Shown here: positions 1 to 8,103 of the stretch, one piece after another
How the letters are laid out: every line of letters starts with the position of its first letter
How positions within the stretch are numbered: the first letter of the stretch is position 1
From: CBDAUN01 sp965214615
GTDB lineage: Bacteria; Pseudomonadota; Gammaproteobacteria; Arenicellales; JAJDZL01
Direction: 5' to 3'
Assembly (NCBI GenBank): GCA_965214615.1
Contig: OZ243952.1
Span: 2,232,001-2,296,000, forward strand
DNA: 64,000 nucleotides
The notes under the pieces: generated by a model
Database searches by the model: none
Told to the model about the DNA's origin: nothing
Seen by the model: the letters and a program-made list of their open reading frames with translations, nothing else
Program-made: the position numbers and the translations under genes

Positions 1-1
1 C

Positions 2-625
2 CATGAGCACGGAGACCACACCGGCGGCAACAGCGCGATGATAGCAGCAACCGGTGCAACGCTGATCGCCCATAAGAATGCAAGGAACAAGATTCGCGGA
101 ATCGATCGAGGAGTCGGCGCCGACGACGAAATCTGCTTCGGCTCCGTCGAATTGCGCGTACTCGACACGCCAGGACATACCATGAGCCATGTCTGCCTTG
201 TGTCACACACAGACCCGCCCGCCTTGTTTTGCGGTGACACGCTATTCAATGCCGGCGCAGGCAATTGCCATAATGGCGGACACCCGAACGAACTGTATGA
301 CACGTTTGCAAATCAACTCGACACGCTCGCAGGTACGACAAGAATCTACCCAGGCCACGACTACATCGCGAACAATCTGGAATTCACGCTTGATCGCGAA
401 CCGGACAATTCAGCAGCCGCGAAACTGCTGCAAGACATTCAAAGTCAGGATCCCGATGACGCTCTGATCACAACTCTCGATATGGAACGTGAGGTCAATA
501 CGTTCTTCCGCCTCAGCAACCCGACGGTCATTGACCGGCTGCGCAAAGATTTCCCGGATTTGCCGGACAATCCTGATCGACGAGCAGTATTTCTAAAACT
601 CCGAGAACTAAGGAATCACTGGTAG
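2..625 (+). CDS. gloB: Hydroxyacylglutathione hydrolase (glyoxalase II), 5' end outside window
   Basis: The enzyme hydrolyses S-D-lactoylglutathione to D-lactate and glutathione, the second step of cytoplasmic methylglyoxal detoxification. The frame is already open at base 2, and the residues before the first ATG (base 38) contain HEHGDH, the HxHxDH metal motif of metallo-beta-lactamase-fold hydrolases, so the true start lies upstream of the window. Further metal ligands are the His in DTPGHT, the Asp in FCGDTLF and the His in YPGHDY. The C-terminal stretch with NTFFRLSNP resembles the substrate-binding HAGH C-terminal domain, which separates it from other MBL-fold hydrolases. About 207 residues of the usual ~255 are present. 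It converges on the alkB-like gene with a 19-base gap. Confidence 0.9.
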   Translation, partial: HEHGDHTGGNSAMIAATGATLIAHKNARNKIRGIDRGVGADDEICFGSVELRVLDTPGHTMSHVCLVSHTDPPALFCGDTLFNAGAGNCHNGGHPNELYDTFANQLDTLAGTTRIYPGHDYIANNLEFTLDREPDNSAAAKLLQDIQSQDPDDALITTLDMEREVNTFFRLSNPTVIDRLRKDFPDLPDNPDRRAVFLKLRELRNHW

Positions 626-644
626 ATGAAAAAGGCGGTCGGAC

Positions 645-1268
645 TTACGTACAAATTCGCCGGAAAGTAAGATTTATACGCGCTCCATTTGCCTTAGCGG
701 ATTTAGGAAGCGCATGCCTCCAGAATTGCTGAGTATCGCCGGCCATAACCAGCGCCGAACCATGGGTAAGCACAATCTGCCAGCGATTATGCCTGTCTTG
801 CCTGTGCTTCAAAAGGAAGCGTCTCGATTCCCCGAGGCTGATTGAAGCAATCACAGGCTGCGAACCGAGTTCGCGCTCGTTGTCCTGATGCCAGCCCATG
901 CTGTCTTGCCCGTTTCGATAATAATTCAGCAGGACGCTATTGAATTGCGCGCCTGAAAGCGCGTTCAATCGATCACGAAGACCGGCCAGCACAGGCGTCC
1001 ACGGCCGAGGGTAATTGGTCAGCCCGGAATAGGAGTAGATTGCGTCGCTGTCGCCGTGCCAGGCCGCAAGTCTCGGAGACAGCACCGTGCGCGAACCCAT
1101 CCGAATCTCCGGCTGACTCCAGCCGGTCTGCGCCGCAAGGGAATCAAACATGCGCCCTGCTTCGGCAAGGTCGAGAAAACCGGCATTCCAATAGATTTGG
1201 GCATCGTCCAGTTCGATGGCTTCGAACTTCCCGCGAACCAGTCTTTCACCGAGTTCGGTCATCGCCAT
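645..1268 (-). CDS. alkB: AlkB-like 2-oxoglutarate/Fe(II) dioxygenase (ALKBH2/3 type)
   Basis: This 207-residue protein is a probable oxidative demethylase of alkylated DNA or RNA bases; the reaction consumes 2-oxoglutarate and O2 and releases formaldehyde. Fe ligands are His127 and Asp129 in GWHQDNE and His185 in FWRHALPK; the 2-oxoglutarate-binding arginines are in RINLTFR near the C-terminus (Arg197 and Arg203). The stretch LLNYYRNGQDSMGWHQD is typical of the short ALKBH2/3-like bacterial proteins. Its start lies within the end of a second reading frame belonging to the upstream gene, which suggests translational coupling to that gene before it was frameshifted. Formaldehyde made here could be removed by frmA-fghA 1.2 kb away (inference). 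Confidence 0.88.
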   Translation of the reverse strand: MAMTELGERLVRGKFEAIELDDAQIYWNAGFLDLAEAGRMFDSLAAQTGWSQPEIRMGSRTVLSPRLAAWHGDSDAIYSYSGLTNYPRPWTPVLAGLRDRLNALSGAQFNSVLLNYYRNGQDSMGWHQDNERELGSQPVIASISLGESRRFLLKHRQDRHNRWQIVLTHGSALVMAGDTQQFWRHALPKSAKANGARINLTFRRICT

Positions 1269-1354
1269 TCATCCAGGATTCAGGTGCGCCCGACTCGCGA
1301 TAAATGTACCGAACGGCAAGAACGCCGGGGAAATCATAAAAGCCGACCGATGCG

Positions 1355-1882
1355 CTAGATCGAATCCGCCGAGGAATTCCAAGCAGACGGGCTTCGAGAA
1401 CGCCGACCGCCTTTTCGACCTTGGCGCACCCGGGGGCTGACCTTGGCAAACACTGTTGTCGAATCAACGCGCACGTGCCTGCCATGCGAATCGAGAATCG
1501 AATCGAATCGGTCCCAGCCTTCGCACATTCCGACAATTAAGAGACACCCCGCCTCGTCCAGCATTTCAACAATCAACTGCAGCAGTGTCTCACTCAGGTC
1601 ACTGCTTCCGACAATGGCCAAATTCGCCTTATGGTGCGCCACATCCTGAAGAAACGCAACAGAATCCTGACGATGAATAGCGACGCGCAAATCATTTTCC
1701 AGCGCTTTCTCGCACTCCTGGCGCGGCAAGTCGGGAGGAAGGCTCACCACGAGACGCGAGAGCATATCCATGCTGTCGACAACTGCGGACTGAACAGGCA
1801 ATGCCTCGGCTCCAATCGACAAGATCAGGCCCAGCGGCTTCATCGAAGTGATTACACTGACAAGCTTGCTGTGATCATGCAT
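1355..1882 (-). CDS. Conserved-looking protein of unknown function, probably frameshifted at its 3' end
   Basis: I do not recognise the family. The ATG at 1882 has AGGAA six bases upstream. The first ~150 residues look like a normal soluble cytoplasmic protein with motifs such as VGSSDLSETLLQLIVEMLDE and IVGMCEGWDRFDS. The last ~20 residues turn into an Arg/Ser-rich tail typical of out-of-frame reading. At about 1430, beside a run of five C on the minus strand, another frame opens and continues as normal-looking protein (VEKAVGVLEARLLG, then VLAVRYIYRESGAPESW) to a stop at 1246-1248 inside the alkB start region. The original gene was therefore probably 1246..1882, about 212 residues, and is either a recent pseudogene or a sequencing indel. 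Confidence 0.6.
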   Translation of the reverse strand: MHDHSKLVSVITSMKPLGLILSIGAEALPVQSAVVDSMDMLSRLVVSLPPDLPRQECEKALENDLRVAIHRQDSVAFLQDVAHHKANLAIVGSSDLSETLLQLIVEMLDEAGCLLIVGMCEGWDRFDSILDSHGRHVRVDSTTVFAKVSPRVRQGRKGGRRSRSPSAWNSSADSI

Positions 1883-1949
1883 CGCCGCTTCCTAGCGCAA
1901 GAAATTGGAAAAATCAGTTCAACTGATGTGAAAGCCACGTGAATTTATA

Positions 1950-1978
1950 GTGTGGCGACTCAATAAATCCCTTATAAT
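1950..1978 (+). promoter_or_regulatory. Candidate sigma-70 promoter for the truncated Fur-family gene
   Basis: A perfect TATAAT lies at 1973-1978. It is 28 bases before the ATG at 2007, with only a weak -35 match (GTGTGG near 1950). The site is in the 124-base gap between two divergent genes. The -10 match is seen directly; promoter activity is inferred. Confidence 0.45.
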
Positions 1979-2006
1979 ACGGCGAATTGTCGAGGCCATA
2001 TAGAAA

Positions 2007-2306
2007 ATGATAACCAATACTGATCTGGAAGCACATCTCCGCGAACACGGCGTCATGCCCACACCGCAGCGCTTGCGGATTGCAAGGGTCATACTGGTTA
2101 AATCAAACCATATGTCGGCCGAGGAGATCTATCGCAACGTAAACGGTCCTTGGCCGCCCGTATCGCGAGCCACTGTCTACAACACGCTCGGACTGTTTGT
2201 CGAAAAAGGGCTGCTCAAAGAGATTCCCGGCGATGCTTCCCAGGTTTTCTACGAATCAGAAATGACCCCTCCTCTCAGCGACTCTCAGGCCGGCGAAAGC
2301 TCCTGA
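2007..2306 (+). pseudogene. Fur-family regulator lacking its metal-binding C-terminal domain
   Basis: The 99 residues hold the Fur winged helix: TPQRLRIARVIL, then MSAEEIYRNV and VSRATVYNTLGLFVEKGLLKE, the family DNA-recognition region. In intact Fur proteins the hinge VFYDS..PHHHF leads into a metal-binding and dimerisation domain. Here VFYESEMTP is followed by PLSDSQAGE instead of the HHH metal motif, and a stop follows at 2304-2306. A shifted frame continues for about 25 residues but does not restore a recognisable Fur C-terminus. The protein would be about two thirds of normal length and unable to bind metal in the usual way, so I call it a decaying gene. A stand-alone DNA-binding fragment cannot be excluded. 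Its -10 element is intact. Confidence 0.6.
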
Positions 2307-2485
2307 TCTGCCTTCAATCGGATTCAAGCGGACAGCAACCCGCGCAAAAGAAACAATTTCCCTGTAGCCGGAGATATCCTGCGCCACGGATTTTCACACC
2401 GGCAGCGCTGAAACGAATTTCAGCAGCTTGCCTGCCCTTGAGCAGTCGGCTAACTCGCCCGATCGACGAACAAAGCCTCGTCGGC

Positions 2486-3331
2486 CTATCCAAGCGCCGA
2501 CTTGTGAAATTCAATATGTTCCTGAATATAGCTGGCAATGAAATAGTAGCTGTGGTCATATCCGGGATGAATTCTCAGATTCAGCGCCTGTCCGTGCTCC
2601 GCGCACGCCGCCTGCAACAGTTGCGGTTTTAGCTGCTCGTCCAGGAAGCCGTCCGCCCCGCCCTGGTCGACGAGAATTTCTCCGCTTTTGCATCCGCTCT
2701 TGATCAGTTCGACTGCATCATACTGATTCCACTGCGACACATCGTCACCCAAATAGCCTGACAGCGCCTTTTGCCCCCACGGGCACCGCCGAGGCGCGCA
2801 AATCGGGGAAAACGCCGAGATGGAACGGAACAGCTGCGAATTCTTCAAGCCCACAGTCAATGCGCCGTGGCCACCCATAGAGTGCCCGGTGATCCCTTGG
2901 CGTCCGGCGTCGACCGGAAAGTTGGCAACGACCAGATTCTGCAGTTCCGAAGTGATGTAGGAATACATCCTGTAGTTCCGGCTCCACGGCGAACGGGTGG
3001 CATCCAGATAGAATCCTGCGCCTGTGCCGAAATCATAGCTATCGTCTTCCCCTTCGACGTTCGCGCCTCGCGGACTGGTGTCTGGCGCCACAATAACCAT
3101 TGCGTTTTCTGATGCAAACCTCTGAACACCGGATTTGACGGTGAAGTTCTCCTCCGTGCAGGTCAGTCCGGACAGAAACCACAAAGCCGCCTTGACATTG
3201 CCGTCCCCTTCGGGCGGAAGGTAGACGGCGAACCGCATCGCAGTTCCGGTTGCTTGCGAATCATGGCTGCAGATCAGCTGAACGCCGCCGAAGCAGCGGT
3301 GCTCCGCGACAACCTCGAATGACGCGCTCAC
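2486..3331 (-). CDS. fghA: S-formylglutathione hydrolase
   Basis: It hydrolyses S-formylglutathione to formate and glutathione, the last step of glutathione-dependent formaldehyde oxidation. The 281-residue length matches the esterase D family. The triad is Ser151 in GHSMGGHG, Asp227 in GGADGFL and His260 in GYDHSYYF; FLSGLTCTEENF forms the oxyanion-hole region. The start is a GTG at 3331 that overlaps the TGA of frmA by four bases (GTGA, 3328-3331), so the two genes are translationally coupled and transcribed together. The product should be cytoplasmic. Confidence 0.95.
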   Translation of the reverse strand: MSASFEVVAEHRCFGGVQLICSHDSQATGTAMRFAVYLPPEGDGNVKAALWFLSGLTCTEENFTVKSGVQRFASENAMVIVAPDTSPRGANVEGEDDSYDFGTGAGFYLDATRSPWSRNYRMYSYITSELQNLVVANFPVDAGRQGITGHSMGGHGALTVGLKNSQLFRSISAFSPICAPRRCPWGQKALSGYLGDDVSQWNQYDAVELIKSGCKSGEILVDQGGADGFLDEQLKPQLLQAACAEHGQALNLRIHPGYDHSYYFIASYIQEHIEFHKSALG

Positions 3332-4440
3332 GCGTATTCGACCACGCTGCGAATCGACTTTCCGGCATGCATCAGATCAAATGCCTGATTGATATCGCCG
3401 AGAGGCATCTTGTGCGTGATCATGTCATCGATATTGATTTTTCCATCCATATACCAATCGACAATCTTCGGTACATCGGTTCTGCCCCGTGCGCCGCCAA
3501 ATGCGGTGCCGCGCCAAACCCGGCCGGTGACCAACTGAAACGGTCGTGTGCTGATTTCCTGCCCTGAGCCGGCGACGCCGATAATGACACTTTCTCCCCA
3601 GCCCTTGTGGCAGCATTCGAGAGCGGCCCGCATGAGATCGACGTTGCCGACACATTCGAAGCTGAAATCGGCTCCTCCGTTCGTCAGCGCGACCAGATAG
3701 TCAACCAGGTCGCCTTCGACTTCCTTCGGATTGACAAAATGGGTGGCTCCGAACTTTTCGCCCAATGCCTTGCGAGCAGGATTGATGTCTACGCCCACGA
3801 TCATGTTCGCGCCGACCATCCGTGCGCCCTGAATCACATTCAGGCCGATGCCGCCTAGACCGAACACGACGACATTGTCGCCCGCCTGCACCTTGGCGGT
3901 ATTGATGACCGCGCCGATGCCTGTGGTCACTCCGCAGCCGATGTAGCAGACCTTGTCAAACGGCGCATCCTGTCTGATCTTCGCAACGGCGATTTCCGGC
4001 AGGACGGTAAAATTCGAAAACGTGGATGTCCCCATGTAGTGATAGATGGTGTCGTTTCCGCGTGAAAATCGACTCGTTCCATCCGGCATGAGGCCCTGGC
4101 CCTGCGTTGAGCGAATCGCCTGACACAGGTTTGTTTTACCGCTAGTACAGTAATCGCACTGACGGCACTCTGGAGTGTAAAGCGGAATGACGTGATCGCC
4201 CTGGCGAACACTGGTAACGCCTTCGCCGACATCCACAACGACACCGGCACCTTCGTGGCCCAATATCGCTGGGAACAAACCCTCCGGGTCTGCCCCGGAC
4301 AGCGTGAACTCATCAGTATGGCAAATTCCAGTCGCCTTGATTTCCACCAGCACTTCACCGGCTTTCGGGCCTTCAAGATTCACTGTTTCGATTTCGAGCG
4401 GTTTGCCTGCTTCGTAGGCGACGGCTGCTTTCGTTTCCAC
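3328..4440 (-). CDS. frmA: S-(hydroxymethyl)glutathione dehydrogenase / class III alcohol dehydrogenase
   Basis: It oxidises the spontaneous formaldehyde-glutathione adduct to S-formylglutathione with NAD+. Catalytic zinc ligands are in GICHTDEF, GHEGAG and the later CGVTTG region; the structural zinc site is the C-x2-C-x2-C-x7-C run in PECRQCDYCTSGKTNLC; VFGLGGIGLN is the NAD-binding Rossmann turn. I place the start at GTG 4440, not the upstream ATG at 4503, because AGAGG lies seven bases before it and the resulting 370 residues match the family length. First gene of the frmA-fghA operon. No FrmR repressor gene is adjacent, so the usual formaldehyde-sensing regulator is missing here. Confidence 0.95.
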   Translation of the reverse strand: METKAAVAYEAGKPLEIETVNLEGPKAGEVLVEIKATGICHTDEFTLSGADPEGLFPAILGHEGAGVVVDVGEGVTSVRQGDHVIPLYTPECRQCDYCTSGKTNLCQAIRSTQGQGLMPDGTSRFSRGNDTIYHYMGTSTFSNFTVLPEIAVAKIRQDAPFDKVCYIGCGVTTGIGAVINTAKVQAGDNVVVFGLGGIGLNVIQGARMVGANMIVGVDINPARKALGEKFGATHFVNPKEVEGDLVDYLVALTNGGADFSFECVGNVDLMRAALECCHKGWGESVIIGVAGSGQEISTRPFQLVTGRVWRGTAFGGARGRTDVPKIVDWYMDGKINIDDMITHKMPLGDINQAFDLMHAGKSIRSVVEYA

Positions 4441-4784
4441 GTTTGGACCTCTTTGATGTTGTGTTTGAATTTCTCTCCGATTGGTCGAACAGCCCAATCT
4501 CATTGCGCACAGTTGCAGATTTTCCAGTCCCTTGATCCTTATGGAGCAAGAGACTATCCGTTGAAAAAATGATAACCGAATTCTATTGTTCCGCGCCAGA
4601 TTACATCAGACCAGCCCGTAGTGGTCCGCCGCAACTTGAAGTATGCCTGCCCTTCATTCCGCCGCGCGGATTCACATCATCCGGTCGATCCAAATTGATT
4701 CGCCAAGGCGCGATTGCTTTTCAATAAAAATTATTACATTCAGCTTTAATTTATATATATTATCTATATGGTTTTATGTTATTT
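4441..4784. other. Intergenic stretch with an AT-rich block
   Basis: This holds the 5' leader of frmA and, at about 4725-4800, a strongly AT-rich block that runs into the 3' end of the next gene. I see no convincing gene here. A 65-codon plus-strand frame (4643-4840) is hydrophobic only because of the AT-rich composition and overlaps a better-supported minus-strand gene. Confidence 0.5.
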
Positions 4785-5216
4785 TTATATCTTATACGTA
4801 TATTCATCGAACCATTCCAACGCCCAGCGCGGCGGATTAGTCCAACTGCGACGACCGACTTTGTTCCAACCGTCACCACCCGGATGGCCATTGTTCTCAC
4901 AGTATTTTAGAAAACGATCGTGTGGGTAAATGTAATAGCCATCCCTAGAACTGCCAGAGATAAAGGATATGTATATATCGCTTCCGCAGTACTTCTCATC
5001 GAGAGACAATCGCCCTTTGAGCTGCACCTTGAGAAAAGTCTTGTTATCGACATGGATGGCAAGGAAATCCGCCCCTAGCCAATCATCGGACAGACGCATG
5101 CAGTTGAATCCATAATCAGCAAGCCGCGCGGCAAACTTCGAATAGTTGCAGTTCTCCTTTTGACGCGCACTCAATTCCTCGTAAGGTACTTTTGTAAAAG
5201 TATGTTGCGTCGTCAT
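4785..5216 (-). CDS. Small PD-(D/E)XK-nuclease-like protein, function unknown
   Basis: The 143-residue protein carries a pattern like the PD-(D/E)XK nuclease core: Asp50 in LGADFLAI, followed after a short hairpin by FLKVQLKGRL with Gln65-x-Lys67. Many small stand-alone nuclease-fold proteins show the same layout with Gln in place of the second acid. The C-terminal part is rich in Trp, Tyr and Gly. No ribosome site was convincing at the ATG (5216). It lies alone next to an AT-rich block and is lower in GC than its neighbours, which suggests acquired DNA. Nuclease activity is inference from the motif only; it could be an uncharacterised protein with the same fold. Confidence 0.55.
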   Translation of the reverse strand: MTTQHTFTKVPYEELSARQKENCNYSKFAARLADYGFNCMRLSDDWLGADFLAIHVDNKTFLKVQLKGRLSLDEKYCGSDIYISFISGSSRDGYYIYPHDRFLKYCENNGHPGGDGWNKVGRRSWTNPPRWALEWFDEYTYKI

Positions 5217-5261
5217 CTGTGTCTGATACCAATGACATTGCTAGCCGAATGCATTACTTGC

Positions 5262-6656
5262 TCACACTCGCAGGATCTTACCGGGATTCATAATGTTTGA
5301 AGGATCGATGGCCTTTTTGATCTCCCGCATCACGCTGACGGCCTCCCCGTGTTCTGCGATCAGAAAGTCCAGTTTCCCGTGTCCGATGCCATGCTCGCCA
5401 GTGCATGTGCCATCCATTTCAAGCGCGCGCATCACCATTCGCTCATGCAGCGCCTGCGCCCGCTCGACTTCCTCGGTGTCCGAGGGATCGACAAGGAGAA
5501 CAAGATGAAAATTTCCATCTCCCACATGGCCGACGATTGGCGCGATCAAATCAGACTCCTCAATATCCTGCTTGGTTTCGGCAATGCACTGCGCAAGCCT
5601 GGAAATCGGCACACAGACATCGGTAGCAAAAATTCGCGCATTCGGACGCATGGCTATTGCCGCATAGGCTGCGTCGTGGCGCGCCTGCCACAGCCTGTTT
5701 CTGTCTTCGGCCTGCCTGGCCCATTCGAAGTTGCCTCCGCCATATTCTTCGACAATCATCCTGACCGTCTCCACCTGCTCCCTGACGGAATCCTCAGTAC
5801 CGTGAAACTCTAAAAACAGCGTCGTGCGCTCCGGATAACTGGTCTTTGAATACCGATTGATGCATTCCATCATCTTGTCATCCTGAAGCTCAATTCGCGC
5901 TATCGGAATTCCAATCTGAATGGTCTCAATGACCGAACGAACCGCATTATCCAGATCCGGAAACGCCACGATGGCAGCCGATATTTTTTCCGGTATGCCG
6001 TAAATTCGCAATGTCAACTCCGTGATCACGCCAAGCGTCCCTTCCGATCCCACGAACAGGCGCGTCAAATCATACCCGGCTGCCGATTTTCTTGACCGTC
6101 TGGAAGTCTTAATCACACGACCATCAGCCAAAACCGCGGTCAGGGCAAGCACATTTTCACGCATCGTGCCATATCTGACGGCATTGGTCCCGGAAGCCCG
6201 CGTAGCGGCCATTCCGCCAAGGGAGGCATCCGCACCCGGGTCAATCGGGAAAAACAGTCCGGAATCGTTAATGTACCGATTCAATTGCTTGCGCGTCACG
6301 CCAGGCTGGATTACAACGTCCAGATCATCGGCGTTTACTTCGAGCACGTCGTTCATTTCTGCCATGTTAAAGCAAATCCCTCCATGCAGCGCTGCAACGC
6401 TTCCTTCCAGGCTGGTACCCGTGCCATACGGGATTACCGGGGTTCCATGACGGGCGCAGACTTTGACAGCTTCGGAAACTTCGTCTGTCGATTTCGGGGT
6501 AAAGACCGCATCGGGCGGAACAGACTCATGGAATGACTCGTCTTTGCCAAATTGCTCCCGGACGCTTTCGGACGTGCTGACCCGGTCTGAAAACATTGCG
6601 AGCAACTCGGCTATTGTCTCCGAGCTTCGCTGCGGTTTTTGCTGTAGTACTGCCAT
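5262..6656 (-). CDS. dld: FAD-linked D-lactate dehydrogenase / GlcD-type oxidoreductase
   Basis: This flavoprotein probably oxidises D-lactate (or a related 2-hydroxy acid such as glycolate) and passes electrons to the respiratory chain. The FAD-binding type 4 (PCMH) half contains PYGTGTSLEGSVAA and the GSEGTLGVITELTLRI motif. The C-terminal half has the family signatures GHVGDGNFHL (metal/substrate histidines), GTCTGEHGIGHGK and the closing DPSNIMNPGKIL. The length, 464 residues, fits the single-subunit LDHD-like family better than GlcD of the three-part glycolate oxidase, whose glcE and glcF partners are absent. GGAGG five bases before the ATG is a strong ribosome site. D-lactate from GloB is a plausible substrate. 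Confidence 0.85.
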   Translation of the reverse strand: MAVLQQKPQRSSETIAELLAMFSDRVSTSESVREQFGKDESFHESVPPDAVFTPKSTDEVSEAVKVCARHGTPVIPYGTGTSLEGSVAALHGGICFNMAEMNDVLEVNADDLDVVIQPGVTRKQLNRYINDSGLFFPIDPGADASLGGMAATRASGTNAVRYGTMRENVLALTAVLADGRVIKTSRRSRKSAAGYDLTRLFVGSEGTLGVITELTLRIYGIPEKISAAIVAFPDLDNAVRSVIETIQIGIPIARIELQDDKMMECINRYSKTSYPERTTLFLEFHGTEDSVREQVETVRMIVEEYGGGNFEWARQAEDRNRLWQARHDAAYAAIAMRPNARIFATDVCVPISRLAQCIAETKQDIEESDLIAPIVGHVGDGNFHLVLLVDPSDTEEVERAQALHERMVMRALEMDGTCTGEHGIGHGKLDFLIAEHGEAVSVMREIKKAIDPSNIMNPGKILRV

Positions 6657-6772
6657 TGCATCCTCCGCTCTGCGCGATAGTTACGCAGATCTAACTTGTT
6701 TACTCAATTAGCCGCCCTGTCCCGAAGCGATTCCTGCCGCACTGCGGCAGCGGCCTTGACAATTCGGGCGGG

Positions 6773-8071
6773 TCAATCAAACGCGACTCTTATTCTGTCG
6801 CGAATTTTGTAATACGCTGCCGCCGCCCCGTAGCCCAGGCAGTTGACAAATTTGCTCGAAGCGAACATTCGATGCTGCAATTCGGCAAAGGCATTGAATC
6901 GATCCTGCTCGCCGCATATGGCTTCGGCAATTATCTTGCCTGCAATACCTGTCAATGCCACTCCATGCCCGGAAAACCCTTGCGCATAGTATACCTGCTG
7001 ACGTTTCGATCCGATTGCAGGCAGTCTTGAATAGGTGATTGCAATCCGTCCTCCCCAGCAATAATCAATTCGCGCATCGCTCAATTCGGGATACAGGGAT
7101 ACCATTCTAGGGCGAACCTTTGCTTCGATTTGCGATTCGTCAAGTTCGGTTAAATGCGACTCGCCGGCTCCGAACAGCATGCGCCGGTCCGCTGACAGGC
7201 GGTAGTAGTCCAGATCTGCGCGCGAGTCATGGACCGCGACATCGTCTGCATTGATCGTCCTTGCAAGCTCTTCGTCCAGTGGCTCCGTGGCGATGATATA
7301 GCTGTAGATCGGCAGGACAAGTCTTGCGATTGCGCTGTCCAATGCGTCAAGGTAGCCGTTGCAGGCAATAACCAGAATCGAAGCCCGCACGCTGGCGCCA
7401 CCCGACGTGTGAACGATCATGCTGTCGGACTGATTGCTGAACGATGTCGCTGCGGTTTGTTCATAGATTCGCCCGCCGCCTTGCGTGAACGCTGCCGCCA
7501 GGCCGATTGCGTAGTTCAAGGGGTGAATATGCGCCGCATCGGTATCAAGCTTTCCGCCGCGATAGCCCCGCTGTCCCAGGATGCTCTGGATTTGCCGACG
7601 ATCAACGTAGTGGATCGAATCGCACAGATAACGGCTCTGAAGATGTTCGACCTGCTTCTCGTAGGCGCGCGCATCGCTCGATGTCACAGCGACTCCGAGC
7701 ACCCCGGGCTTGTAGTCGCAGTCTATTGCATGGCGGTCAATGCGATTGCGCACTTCAGCCTTGGCCTCCTCGCACATATCCCAGAGCAGCTTAGCCCGCG
7801 CCCAGCCGTATTCACGTTCGATTTCAAACTGAGACTGATTCAATCCAGTGCCAACCTGTCCGCCGTTTCTTCCTGATGCCCCCCATGCGGTTCGACGCGA
7901 TTCAAGTACGACGACATCGCAGCCTCGTTCTGCAAGATTCAAGGCGGTTGACAATCCCGTAAACCCGCCGCCGATCACACATACGTCGCAATCGATTGAT
8001 TCATCGAGCGAGGGATGGCTTGTCAAGCCCTTTGCGGTTGCAGAGTAGTAGGATCTGACGTGCTCGGACAT
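6773..8071 (-). CDS. puuB: Gamma-glutamylputrescine oxidase family FAD oxidoreductase
   Basis: A 432-residue DAO-family flavoprotein. CDVCVIGGGFTGLSTALNLAERG is the N-terminal FAD dinucleotide-binding fold, followed by WGASGRNGGQVGTG, the usual second flavin-contact motif of PuuB-like and sarcosine-oxidase-like proteins; YYAQGFSGHGVALTG near the C-terminus completes the FAD site. Lying 32 bases downstream of a puuA-type ligase, it is expected to oxidise gamma-glutamylputrescine to the aminoaldehyde. The later puuC and puuD genes are not in the window, so substrate assignment rests on the pairing. Start ATG 8071 has AAAGGT nine bases upstream. Confidence 0.82.
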   Translation of the reverse strand: MSEHVRSYYSATAKGLTSHPSLDESIDCDVCVIGGGFTGLSTALNLAERGCDVVVLESRRTAWGASGRNGGQVGTGLNQSQFEIEREYGWARAKLLWDMCEEAKAEVRNRIDRHAIDCDYKPGVLGVAVTSSDARAYEKQVEHLQSRYLCDSIHYVDRRQIQSILGQRGYRGGKLDTDAAHIHPLNYAIGLAAAFTQGGGRIYEQTAATSFSNQSDSMIVHTSGGASVRASILVIACNGYLDALDSAIARLVLPIYSYIIATEPLDEELARTINADDVAVHDSRADLDYYRLSADRRMLFGAGESHLTELDESQIEAKVRPRMVSLYPELSDARIDYCWGGRIAITYSRLPAIGSKRQQVYYAQGFSGHGVALTGIAGKIIAEAICGEQDRFNAFAELQHRMFASSKFVNCLGYGAAAAYYKIRDRIRVAFD

Positions 8072-8103
8072 CGGCTAACGACCTTTGAGCGAATTGGTCC
8101 TGC

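Noticed and set aside
4643..4840. Plus-strand 65-codon hydrophobic frame as a small membrane protein
   Set aside because: The hydrophobicity follows from the AT-rich block, no ribosome site is present, and it overlaps the PD-(D/E)XK-like gene on the other strand.
6734..6750. Perfect hairpin CTGCCGC-ACT-GCGGCAG as a terminator after puuB
   Set aside because: There is no U-run on either strand next to it; it may be a weak RNA hairpin, but a terminator is not supported.
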